A program made the position numbers and the translations under genes. The notes beneath the pieces were generated by a model. It had not been told where the DNA came from and made no database searches. It saw nothing but the letters and a program-made list of their open reading frames with translations. DNA of 64,000 nt from Flavobacterium ovatum (GTDB taxonomy: Bacteria; Bacteroidota; Bacteroidia; Flavobacteriales; Flavobacteriaceae): the NCBI RefSeq assembly GCF_040703125.1, contig NZ_CP160035.1:1054001-1118000 (forward strand), in the 5' to 3' direction. Within the stretch, counting starts at the first letter, position 1; each line of letters opens with the position of its first letter. Shown piece by piece: positions 1-7,786 of this stretch.

Positions 1-2
1 AA

Positions 3-131
3 AGAGCTTTGAACTTTGCGGTTGCAGCTTGTTGTTTGAAACACACTATTTCTGGTGATTATAATTTAGTAACAAAAGGTGAAATCGAAAAATTGCTTAC
101 AGGTGATTTTTCTGGAAAAGTTTCAAGATAA
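3..131 (+). CDS. kdgK: 2-dehydro-3-deoxygluconokinase (KDG kinase), C-terminal end only
   Basis: Only the last 42 codons are present; the gene begins before the window. The tail reads [20 protein letters not shown] and ends GDFSGKVSR, which resembles the C-terminus of PfkB-family sugar kinases, where an A-x-x-C-x-x-H-T-type helix follows the catalytic loop. The stop is at 129-131, and the aldolase start follows 11 bases later, so the two are very likely one operon. KDG kinase makes KDPG, the substrate of the next gene, which supports the name more than the short sequence does. The catalytic GAGD motif lies outside the window and could not be checked. Confidence 0.72.
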   Translation, partial: RALNFAVAACCLKHTISGDYNLVTKGEIEKLLTGDFSGKVSR

Positions 132-142
132 ATATAAAAAAT

Positions 143-811
143 ATGGCTCAATTTACAAGAATAGAAGTAGCACAAGTAATGAAAGAAACAGGACTTGTTC
201 CATTGTTTTATCATAAAGATATTGAAGTTAGTAAAACAGTTTTGAAAGCTTGTTATGATGGTGGTGCTCGATTACTAGAATTTACAAGCAGAGGTGATTT
301 TGCTCATGAAATTTTTTCAGCATTAGTTAAATATGCAGTTGCAGAATTGCCAGGAATGGTTTTGGGTGTTGGTTCTGTTACCGATGCTGCTGCAGCTTCA
401 TTGTATATGCAATTGGGAGCAAATTTTATTGTTACTCCAGTTCTTAGAGAGGATATAGCTATTGTGTGTAACCGTCGTAAAGTGATGTGGTCACCAGGTT
501 GTGGTTCGTTAACTGAAATTGCAAAAGCGGAAGAAATGGGATGCGAAGTAGTAAAATTATTCCCTGGAGAATTATATGGTCCAGCTTTTATCAACGGAAT
601 CAAAGGGCCTCAGCCTTGGACTACTATTATGCCAACTGGTGGAGTTTCGCCTACTAAAGAAAGCTTAACAGAGTGGATCACTGCAGGTGCTGTTTGCGTA
701 GGTATGGGTTCAAAATTAATCAAAGCAGATGCTCAAGGTAATTTTGATACCGCAAAGATTGAAGCATTGACTAGAGAATGTATTGATATCATTAAAGACT
801 TGAAAAAATAA
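143..811 (+). CDS. eda: KDPG aldolase (bifunctional KHG/KDPG aldolase)
   Basis: A 222-residue cytoplasmic class I aldolase, full family length. It cleaves 2-keto-3-deoxy-6-phosphogluconate to pyruvate and glyceraldehyde-3-phosphate, the last step of the Entner-Doudoroff-like branch used for uronic acids. The Schiff-base lysine is Lys138 in EVVKLFPGE, the general base region is Glu46 in RLLEFTSR, and the phosphate loop is MPTGGV. The gene lies 11 bases after the KDG kinase and is followed by a strong hairpin terminator at 857, so it is the last gene of an operon entering from the left. In this locus it processes KDG from unsaturated uronates released by the downstream PL6 lyase. The assignment is secure; the preferred substrate is inferred from context. 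Confidence 0.95.
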   Translation: MAQFTRIEVAQVMKETGLVPLFYHKDIEVSKTVLKACYDGGARLLEFTSRGDFAHEIFSALVKYAVAELPGMVLGVGSVTDAAAASLYMQLGANFIVTPVLREDIAIVCNRRKVMWSPGCGSLTEIAKAEEMGCEVVKLFPGELYGPAFINGIKGPQPWTTIMPTGGVSPTKESLTEWITAGAVCVGMGSKLIKADAQGNFDTAKIEALTRECIDIIKDLKK

Positions 812-856
812 AATTTTTTTTGAAATAGTATTGGTCGAAAGACTAATAATTATAAT

Positions 857-897
857 ATCCCAACTTACAGGTAATTTGTAGGTTGGGATTTTTTTTG
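857..897 (+). terminator. Rho-independent terminator after eda
   Basis: A 13-bp stem (ATCCCAACTTACA pairing with TGTAGGTTGGGAT, one G-U pair) is followed by eight T. It sits 45 bases after the eda stop. Nearly the same stem recurs after the cupin gene at 7394. Confidence 0.9.
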
Positions 898-1331
898 CAT
901 TTTAATAATGCTTTTTCCTGTTAATGAGTTGAGCTAAATTTTCATGACTATTACAGGTGGATTTAGTGTTTAATGAAATAATTATAATGATTTAATTGTG
1001 CAGTATGTTTATTTGTTTTAAATGATTTTAAGTTTTAAAGTATTAAAAATAAGGTTAATAGATTATATGTAGCGCTTTTTTTTCTTTTTCGAATATATAA
1101 ATGACCTAATAATTCACGTATTTAATGATATTTTTAGCTAAGCCAATGAAATGTTAATGTTTTTTGAGTTTCTATTTCGTCTGCAGGCCTTGGTTTTGCT
1201 GAATTGTTAGTTTTTTTACTAAGGCAATATTTTTATGAGGGATTTTTTCAATTTTCAATCTTTTTATGTGGAAATAAATATGAATTTTTAGATTATTGGT
1301 ATTAAAATTTTTTTAACATAAAAATAAGGCT
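898..1331. other. Intergenic stretch with no recognisable gene
   Basis: AT-rich sequence between the eda terminator and the SusC promoter. Both strands were read and no coding signal, RNA gene or clear repeat was found. The start of a small convergent or regulatory RNA cannot be excluded. Confidence 0.5.
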
Positions 1332-1382
1332 TATATTTGGAAAACCAGATTGGTTAATCAGTTTAACAAACCAATATGGTTT
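1332..1382 (+). promoter_or_regulatory. SusC promoter with 13-bp-phased operator units
   Basis: TATATTTG (1332-1339) matches the Bacteroidota -7 consensus TAnnTTTG. Overlapping and following it are units of the form TTGG-N4-CCA at 1337, 1350 (last part TCA) and 1363 (TTAA-N4-CCA), exactly 13 bp apart. A perfect palindrome AAACCA-ATA-TGGTTT lies at 1368-1382. The same layout precedes the PL6 gene and the gene at 10796. TTGGTnnACCAA-like sites are typical of FadR/UxuR-type GntR regulators; that identity is an inference. No -33 TTG was found at the expected spacing. Confidence 0.7.
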
Positions 1383-1485
1383 AATTAGTAACCAATAAAA
1401 CTTTGTCTATAAATGAAATGCAAAATTTAATTTAGAAGGTTTTTCTATCCTTTATTCAATCAATTTAATCACTAACAAATCAACT

Positions 1486-4400
1486 ATGAATTTTAAAATT
1501 AAACTTAGTTTAATGCTTATGATGATATTTAATATATCGTTATTTGCGCAAGGCGGATATACTTTATCCGGTACAGTACTAGATGCTGGAAAAATGCCAA
1601 TTCCGGGTGCAAATGTTGTTATCGCCAATTCAACCAAAAGTGCGGCAACAGACTTCGATGGAAAATTTCAATTGGAAGTTAAAAAAGGAGATGTACTTCA
1701 ATTTTCGTACATAGGATTTAAAATGCAATCAATAACTATTACAAACCAAAAGACACTCAACGTTGTTCTGGTTGATAGTTCAAATGAACTAGAAGAAATT
1801 GTTATTGTGGGGTATGGTTCCCGAAAAAAGAGCGATATCACAGGAGCTGTTTCTTCTATTAAATCGGAAGAAATTAACGCATTTCCTTTAGCAAGTGCAG
1901 AGCAAGCTCTTCAAGGTCGTGCAGCTGGTGTAGTTGTTCAATCAAATAATGGTGGTGAGCCGGGAGCTCCTATTAGTATTAAAGTTAGGGGGAATACTTC
2001 TATTAATGCAGCTAGTGACCCACTTATTGTTGTTGATGGTTTTGTAGGTGCTACTATGCCGCAAGCAAGCGATATTCAATCTATTGAGGTATTGAAAGAT
2101 GCATCAGCAACTGCCATCTATGGTTCTAGAGGTTCCAATGGTGTAGTTATGGTAACTACAAAAAAAGGTAGAAGTGGTAAATTAACAGTTGAGATGAATA
2201 CTAACTATTCTGTTCAAAATACTTCAAACAGACTAGATTTATTAAATGCAGCTGAGTTTATTACTTATAAAAAAATAACAAATCCTAGTTTTGTTGCAGG
2301 AACTGCAGATACAGATTGGCAAGATTTACTATATAAGACAGGAAGTACTCAAAATCATCAATTTTCGTTTTCAGGTGGAAGTGATAAAATCAACTTTTAT
2401 GCTTCGGCTAATTATTTTAAACAAGATGGAGTTATTATCAATTCTGACTTTGAAAAATTAACTTTCTTGTCGAACATTGATGCTCAAGTTACAGATAAAT
2501 TAAAATTAGGTTTTAACCTTTTTAGCAGTAGATCTACTAAAAATGGAGTTCCTACACAATCAAATGGTTTAACAGCCAATGGTGGTGGAGATGATGTGAT
2601 TTCGTTAATGTTTAGATTTAGACCTGATTATGGAGTAAAAGACCCTATAACTGGATTAAATACAACGGATAATATTGCTGATGAAGTTGATAATCCGTAT
2701 GCTATCGCTACTGAAGCTGTAAATAATACTAAAGCAGACATCAATAGATCAAACTTATATGCAAATTATGATGTTTTGAAAAATCTTACTTTTAAAACTA
2801 CTTTTGGTTTTAGTACAACAAATGAAACAGTTGGGTCTTTTAGACCTTCAACATTGCTAGTTACTGCAGGTAGAGGTACAGGTGGAAAAGCAGGAATTGC
2901 AAATCTTAAAAAATCAGACATATTGACAGAGAGTTACTTGACTTATAATAAAGAAGTAGGAAAAGGGACTTTAAGCTTATTGGCAGGATATTCTTATCAA
3001 AAAACAACTTCAGAAAGATTTTCTGCGGGTGCTCAAAAACTTACTGATGATAGTTTTTCTTACTATAATTTAGCTGGTAGTGCAGTTACCGTATTACCTA
3101 CTTCCTCTTTTACAGAACAGGAAATTGAATCTCAGTTTGGAAGATTAAATTATGATTACAATGACAAATATTTGTTGACTGCTACTGTTAGAAGAGATGG
3201 GGCATCAAATTTTGCTGCAAATGAAAAATATGCCATTTTTCCTTCTGGTGCTTTGGGTTGGAAAGTTTCAAATGAAGATTTTTTAAAAGATAGTCAAACT
3301 GTTTCAAACTTAAAGTTAAGAGCGAGTTATGGTGTAACAGGTAACCAAGCAATTTCAGCTTATCAGTCGTTACCAAGTTTAAGTACTCTATATGCCGGGA
3401 TTGCCAATGTACCTGTAGGTGCGGTTGTGCCAAATCAAGCTGCAAATCCAAATTTGAAATGGGAATCGTCTTATCAAACAAATATTGGTTTGGATTTAGG
3501 TTTGTTGAATAATAAAATTTCACTTTCATTAGATTATTATAACATTGACACAAAGGATCTTTTATTAGCAGATGCAAGTCAACCAGAATATCTTGGTTTT
3601 TTGACTTTAGCAAGTATTAGAAACGTTGGGGAGATTAATAATAAAGGTTTTGAAGTTTCGTTGAATACCAAAAATATAACTGGTCAAGATTTTAGATGGA
3701 CTACAGATTTTAACTGGTCTACAAATAAAAATAAGGTAGTTAAATTGATTGGTGGTATTGATGTAATTCAGAATGCTGCACCAGGTTTCTTTAGCAATCA
3801 AGCAGGTACACATATTTTAAGAGAAGGTGAAGCTGCAGGTGTATTTTATGGTTGGGATTATCAAGGTGTTTACCAAGGTGGTACTTTACCAGCAGGTACA
3901 GCTACTACAGCTAATGCCGCAACACGTCAAGCAGGAGATCCATTGTTTATAGATGTAGATGGAAGTGGTACTATTACTACGACTGATAGAAAAATTATAG
4001 GTGATCCTAATCCAGATTGGAATATGGGTATTACTAATAACTTTAGCTACAAAAACTTTGACTTGAATATCTTTTTTCAAGGATCTTACGGTGGGGATAT
4101 TTTTAACCTTACCAGAGCACAGTTGTTTAGAGGAAGTTCAAATGCACTTAAAGAAGTTCTAAATGCATGGACACCTACAAACACAAACACAGATATACCT
4201 CGTGTTATAGCTGATAGAAGAGAGATTTCTTCTCGATTTGTAGAAGACGGAAGTTATATTAGACTTAAAAATATCGCATTAGGATATAATTTACCAGATA
4301 ACATTATTGAAAAGTTAGGATTAGAGAACCTTAGGTTATCTATAAGTGCACAGAATTTGTTAACTTTTTCAAAATACTCAGGTTTAGATCCTGAAGTGAG

Positions 4401-4515
4401 TTATTTTGGTTCTGGTTCTGGATCTACAGGACAAGCTAATACAACGAAAGGGTTTGATTTTGGAAATTTTCCAACAGTTAAATCATGGAATTTTAGTCTT
4501 AGTTTAAAATTTTAA
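1486..4515 (+). CDS. SusC/RagA-family TonB-dependent outer-membrane transporter
   Basis: A 1009-residue protein, normal SusC length. Residues 1-22 are a signal peptide ending SLFAQ. Residues about 25-100 form a carboxypeptidase-D regulatory-like fold (YTLSGTVLDAGKMPIPGANV), then the SusC signature EIVIVGYGSRKKSDITGAVS. The plug domain follows at about 110-220 with GSRGSNGVVMVTTKKGR, and the rest is the 22-strand beta barrel ending in aromatic FSLSLKF. It imports oligosaccharides across the outer membrane using TonB energy, with the SusD lipoprotein as lid. The partner begins 22 bases downstream, so they are co-transcribed. The substrate is inferred as alginate oligomers because of the neighbouring PL6 lyase and KDG/KDPG genes; another uronan is possible. 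Confidence 0.95.
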   Translation: MNFKIKLSLMLMMIFNISLFAQGGYTLSGTVLDAGKMPIPGANVVIANSTKSAATDFDGKFQLEVKKGDVLQFSYIGFKMQSITITNQKTLNVVLVDSSNELEEIVIVGYGSRKKSDITGAVSSIKSEEINAFPLASAEQALQGRAAGVVVQSNNGGEPGAPISIKVRGNTSINAASDPLIVVDGFVGATMPQASDIQSIEVLKDASATAIYGSRGSNGVVMVTTKKGRSGKLTVEMNTNYSVQNTSNRLDLLNAAEFITYKKITNPSFVAGTADTDWQDLLYKTGSTQNHQFSFSGGSDKINFYASANYFKQDGVIINSDFEKLTFLSNIDAQVTDKLKLGFNLFSSRSTKNGVPTQSNGLTANGGGDDVISLMFRFRPDYGVKDPITGLNTTDNIADEVDNPYAIATEAVNNTKADINRSNLYANYDVLKNLTFKTTFGFSTTNETVGSFRPSTLLVTAGRGTGGKAGIANLKKSDILTESYLTYNKEVGKGTLSLLAGYSYQKTTSERFSAGAQKLTDDSFSYYNLAGSAVTVLPTSSFTEQEIESQFGRLNYDYNDKYLLTATVRRDGASNFAANEKYAIFPSGALGWKVSNEDFLKDSQTVSNLKLRASYGVTGNQAISAYQSLPSLSTLYAGIANVPVGAVVPNQAANPNLKWESSYQTNIGLDLGLLNNKISLSLDYYNIDTKDLLLADASQPEYLGFLTLASIRNVGEINNKGFEVSLNTKNITGQDFRWTTDFNWSTNKNKVVKLIGGIDVIQNAAPGFFSNQAGTHILREGEAAGVFYGWDYQGVYQGGTLPAGTATTANAATRQAGDPLFIDVDGSGTITTTDRKIIGDPNPDWNMGITNNFSYKNFDLNIFFQGSYGGDIFNLTRAQLFRGSSNALKEVLNAWTPTNTNTDIPRVIADRREISSRFVEDGSYIRLKNIALGYNLPDNIIEKLGLENLRLSISAQNLLTFSKYSGLDPEVSYFGSGSGSTGQANTTKGFDFGNFPTVKSWNFSLSLKF

Positions 4516-4537
4516 TATAAAATAAAAATATCGGAAA

Positions 4538-6079
4538 ATGAAAAAATATAAATATATATTCGTGTTGGTAGGACTATCAATAATGGGATGTTCGGATTTA
4601 GAAGAAAAACCTGTTGGCTTATTAACCCCTGAGACTTTTTTTACGTCTGTAGATAAAATACAATTAGCGGTAAATGGAGCTTATGGTCATATGCAACATA
4701 GGAACTTTATGTCTAGAGAGATGTCGATGTCACTTATGTTAGCTAGTGATATGGTCGATCTTAATGTAAATGTTACAAACCCTGAAAGAGTTCAGTTTAA
4801 TACTTTAGCTCTTCAAGCTGATAATGCAAATATTGCTGTATATTGGCCGAAATGCTATCAAATTATTGGTGCTTGTAATGACGCTATTGCAGGAGCTGAT
4901 TTAGTTACAGCAGATCAAACTGCGAAAAACCCAATTGTGGCTCAGGCTCGTTTTATAAGAGCATTTGTGTATTTCCATTTAGTGAGACAATTTGGAGCTA
5001 TTCCTTACCTTGAAGCGCCAGTAACAGATGTTATTGCGGCAGGTTCAATTAGTAAGACTCCAGTTGCAGATGTGTACGCAAAAATCATTGTAGATTTACA
5101 GTTTGCTAAAGAATGGTTGCCGAATTTTCAGACAGCTAGAGCGATGCCTGCTAAATCAGCAGCAAGTGCTTATTTGGCTTCAGTTTATTTAACAATGGGG
5201 CAATATGACAACGCTAATTATCAAAAAGCCTATGATGAGGCGAAAGATTGTATATCAAAAGAAGGGATTTATAAGTTAGGTTTAGAAGCAAATTTTCAAG
5301 ATGTATTTGATACTTCTAAAACAGATGCTTCTCTTGAACCAATATTTGTAATAGATTTTATTGGTACGTCTGACGGAGATCAAGGAAGAGATTATCAAGC
5401 AGCATTTACAGGTATTAGAGCTGATGAACAATATGGTTCTGGTGGAGGTTGGTCTGTAGAGGTTCCATCTTTAAGCGTGTATACTAGTTGGAATGACCTT
5501 GACTATAGAAAAGCAGTTAGTTTTGATGCTACAGGAGTTTTTAAAGGTGTAAGACAACCATATACTAATTTTAAAACTTACTATAGTGCTGGTGATAACC
5601 GTCCGCATATTGCAAAGTATACTCGTAAAGCAGGTACAGCTTTAGAAGGAAATGGTAGAAACACAAAAAGCAATTACTTAATGATGCGTTATGCGGAGCT
5701 GTTGTTGATTGGCGCTGAAGCGGCGAATGAAGTAGGGCAAACAGGTGACGCAAATACATGGATAAATAGAGTAAGAGCAAGAGCAAGATCAGGTGGAGGT
5801 TTGATTACAGCTAGTGCTTTCCCAGCAGATGTTTCAGGATTAACTAAAGATGCTTTTAGAACAACAGTTCTTGATGAGCGTAAGTGGGAACTTGCTTTTG
5901 AGTTTTCAAGATGGTATGACATCGCAAGAAGAAATTTAGGACCAACAGTATTTGCAGCTGGTGGATTTGAAGGAGCTAAGTCTGGCTTTAATCCAACTAG
6001 AAATTACTTGTTTCCATTACCAGCAAATGAGTTAACTAGAAACCCTAAGTTATTGCCTCAAAACCCTGGTTATAATTAA
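4538..6079 (+). CDS. SusD/RagB-family surface glycan-binding lipoprotein
   Basis: A 513-residue protein with a lipoprotein signal whose lipobox ends at Cys18 (SIMGCSDLEE); the SDLEE residues after the cysteine fit a Bacteroidota lipoprotein-export signal. The early LTPETFFTSVDKIQLAVNGAY segment and the C-terminal LFPLPANELTRNPKLLPQNPGY block are hallmarks of SusD proteins, and TPR-like helices lie between (for example QARFIRAFVYFHLVRQFG). It captures glycan at the cell surface and forms the lid of the upstream SusC barrel. It sits 22 bases after susC and is followed by a terminator at 6249, so susCD is a closed two-gene unit. Confidence 0.95.
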   Translation: MKKYKYIFVLVGLSIMGCSDLEEKPVGLLTPETFFTSVDKIQLAVNGAYGHMQHRNFMSREMSMSLMLASDMVDLNVNVTNPERVQFNTLALQADNANIAVYWPKCYQIIGACNDAIAGADLVTADQTAKNPIVAQARFIRAFVYFHLVRQFGAIPYLEAPVTDVIAAGSISKTPVADVYAKIIVDLQFAKEWLPNFQTARAMPAKSAASAYLASVYLTMGQYDNANYQKAYDEAKDCISKEGIYKLGLEANFQDVFDTSKTDASLEPIFVIDFIGTSDGDQGRDYQAAFTGIRADEQYGSGGGWSVEVPSLSVYTSWNDLDYRKAVSFDATGVFKGVRQPYTNFKTYYSAGDNRPHIAKYTRKAGTALEGNGRNTKSNYLMMRYAELLLIGAEAANEVGQTGDANTWINRVRARARSGGGLITASAFPADVSGLTKDAFRTTVLDERKWELAFEFSRWYDIARRNLGPTVFAAGGFEGAKSGFNPTRNYLFPLPANELTRNPKLLPQNPGYN

Positions 6080-6248
6080 TTAAGGTCTTAGAATAAGTTT
6101 GCTTTGGGTTTATGGTATTGAATGGTAAGCCTAAAGTCAAACTAATTAAGAAAGTTGTTATTTAGTGAATAATACTATAAAAGGATGATTATAAATTTAT
6201 GGACTATTCTATATGGTCCTTCGGAATAAAATTAATTTGCTTTTTATA

Positions 6249-6290
6249 AGATATACTGACATGAATTTCATGTTAGTATATCTTTTTTTT
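6249..6290 (+). terminator. Terminator after susCD
   Basis: A perfect 16-bp stem (AGATATACTGACATGA with its complement) with a 3-base loop, followed by eight T. It lies 170 bases after the susD stop. Confidence 0.92.
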
Positions 6291-6525
6291 GTAGAAATTT
6301 TCAGAACAGATCTGAAGATGATTACGTTATAGCTGTAGCGTTTAGTAGGAATTGTTGCGGTTTATTTTGAATAAGTAATCGTAATCGTGTACGTTATTAT
6401 TTCTTATTGAAAGAATAGCCCTAAAGCTGGAATAATCATAGTTGGCGTTAAAAAAAAAACTATTTTAAATCAAGAAAGTGAATTTTTAGTAAGACCTAAA
6501 ATGTATTTAATTAAAAAATATTAGA
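6291..6525. other. Leader region of the bicupin gene, nothing recognised
   Basis: The whole gap from 6080 to 6525 holds the susCD terminator and this stretch. I see neither a TAnnTTTG element nor the TTGG-N4-CCA units found at the other locus promoters, so the following gene appears to be controlled differently or from a promoter I cannot recognise. Confidence 0.4.
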
Positions 6526-7356
6526 ATGAAAAAAAATAGTGCCATTGTGCTTTTGTTATTATCGTTTACACTAATAATACAAGCTCAAGAAATCCCGATA
6601 GAAAAGCTAAACACACAATTAACAGAAAATACTAAGCGATATTCTAAATCAATTTTAGAAAATGAAATAAAAGGGATTCATGTTGAACAAATATCTTTTA
6701 CTGGTAAAAGTGGATTGGTGGATTATTCCAAGGAAGGTTACAGAACAATCTACTTGTTTTTTAAAGGAAAGGGAACTGTAAAGGCAGCTAATAAAAAGTA
6801 TGAGATTGTGCCAGAAACGATTTTGTTGCCCAATGTAGCCAAAAGCATTACAATCAAAACTGCAAAAAATGACACCTTACATTATTTGAAAATTGTAACC
6901 AAACTTTCTGCTCAAGACCTCATTGAGTTAAAAGAATTCTCTGCTGAAAGCACTCAGAATGTATATTATGCAAAATTTACAGATTGCAAGCCTTATACCG
7001 AACCAATCAAAAGTCCAAACACGATCAGTCGCACGATAATGCCCAACAAAATTATTCCTAGAATAGCGATGGGAACCGTGCAAACAAAAGGTCCGGATAA
7101 AGTAGGTGCTCATAAACACCCCATGTTAGAGCAATTATTTTTGAGTCTTTCCAAAAACAACTGTGTAGTGTACGCTGATGATGCTAAGATGGCTTTACCT
7201 GAATACGCGTTACTTCATATTCCATTAGGTTCGATGCATTCTGTTTCTGTAGAAAAAGATGATGTACTATATTATGTCTGGATGGATTTCTTTATGGACA
7301 GTAAAGGGGAAGAATGGTTAAAAACACATAATGTTACCGAAGACAAGAAAAAATAA
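6526..7356 (+). CDS. Secreted bicupin, candidate unsaturated-uronate processing protein
   Basis: A 276-residue protein with signal peptide MKKNSAIVLLLLSFTLIIQA. Two cupin-like halves are visible. The first (about 50-125) has lost metal ligands. The second (about 175-260) keeps the canonical set: His196 and His198 (GAHKHP), Glu202 (LEQLF) and His238 (GSMHSV). In flavobacterial alginate loci a cupin (KdgF) linearises 4,5-unsaturated monouronates, but KdgF is a single cupin of about 110 residues without a signal peptide. This larger exported form may act on the same chemistry in the periplasm, or may be a binding protein. The gene stands alone between two terminators. The fold is secure; the function is inferred from context. 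Confidence 0.75.
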   Translation: MKKNSAIVLLLLSFTLIIQAQEIPIEKLNTQLTENTKRYSKSILENEIKGIHVEQISFTGKSGLVDYSKEGYRTIYLFFKGKGTVKAANKKYEIVPETILLPNVAKSITIKTAKNDTLHYLKIVTKLSAQDLIELKEFSAESTQNVYYAKFTDCKPYTEPIKSPNTISRTIMPNKIIPRIAMGTVQTKGPDKVGAHKHPMLEQLFLSLSKNNCVVYADDAKMALPEYALLHIPLGSMHSVSVEKDDVLYYVWMDFFMDSKGEEWLKTHNVTEDKKK

Positions 7357-7393
7357 GTGCATAATTTATGATTGTGTCAAATCGCTATCATAC

Positions 7394-7437
7394 AAGAATC
7401 CCAACCTACATCAATTTTGTAAGTTGGGATTCTTTAT
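7394..7437 (+). terminator. Terminator after the bicupin gene
   Basis: A 17-bp stem starting AAGAATCCCAACCTACA with one G-U pair, ending in a T-rich tail. The core ATCCCAAC-TACA stem is the same as in the terminator after eda at 857. Confidence 0.85.
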
Positions 7438-7476
7438 ATTTCATGATAGTGTATGTTTAATTCAATAATTCCAATA

Positions 7477-7593
7477 TTTTGGGTGTGCCCCTCCGTAATC
7501 ACGACGCTTCGGGACGGGCCAAACATTGCAAGTCCTCAACAGGTTCTGCTATCGCTACAACTTGTTTGCAGGCTTTCCGTTTCTATCCCTCAC
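7477..7593 (+). repeat. Dispersed intergenic repeat, copy 1
   Basis: Starts TTTTGGGTGTGCCCCTCCG, contains GGGACGGGCC and GCTATCGCT, and ends TTTCTATCCCTCAC. It matches, in the opposite orientation, the element at 33230-33338 in these landmark blocks and their order. It is GC-rich compared with its surroundings. A 62-codon open frame across it has no protein-like features and is not called as a gene. The element resembles a non-coding repeat that I recall from Flavobacterium genomes; this was not checked. Confidence 0.75.
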
Positions 7594-7712
7594 AAATCTT
7601 TTTTAGAAACACATAAGTCGATAAAAAAGGAGTGTAAATAATGGATTTAAAGTATTGATTTAATGAATGTTATTTTTTTTAGTTAAAAAGTTTTTGATGT
7701 CGAATTTATAAT

Positions 7713-7754
7713 TATATTTGGTTTTTTAAATTGGTAAACCAGTATGGTTTTCCA
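7713..7754 (+). promoter_or_regulatory. PL6 gene promoter with phased operator units
   Basis: TATATTTG at 7713-7720 is a perfect -7 element. Units at 13-bp intervals follow: TTGG-TTTT-TTA at 7718 (degenerate), TTGG-TAAA-CCA at 7731 and ATGG-TTTT-CCA at 7744. The palindrome AAACCA-GTA-TGGTTT (7736-7750) matches the SusC palindrome in 14 of 15 positions. The units cover the expected transcription start, about 55-60 bases before the gene, which suits a repressor. Confidence 0.72.
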
Positions 7755-7786
7755 GTAAAGGATTAACTAACCAAAATGATATATTG

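Noticed and set aside
3188..3613. A 141-codon minus-strand frame within susC
   Set aside because: It overlaps conserved SusC barrel sequence and has no motif.
7453..7641. A 62-codon frame over the dispersed repeat
   Set aside because: The sequence is explained by the repeat shared with 33230-33338; the protein has no features and the frame is not conserved in copy 2.
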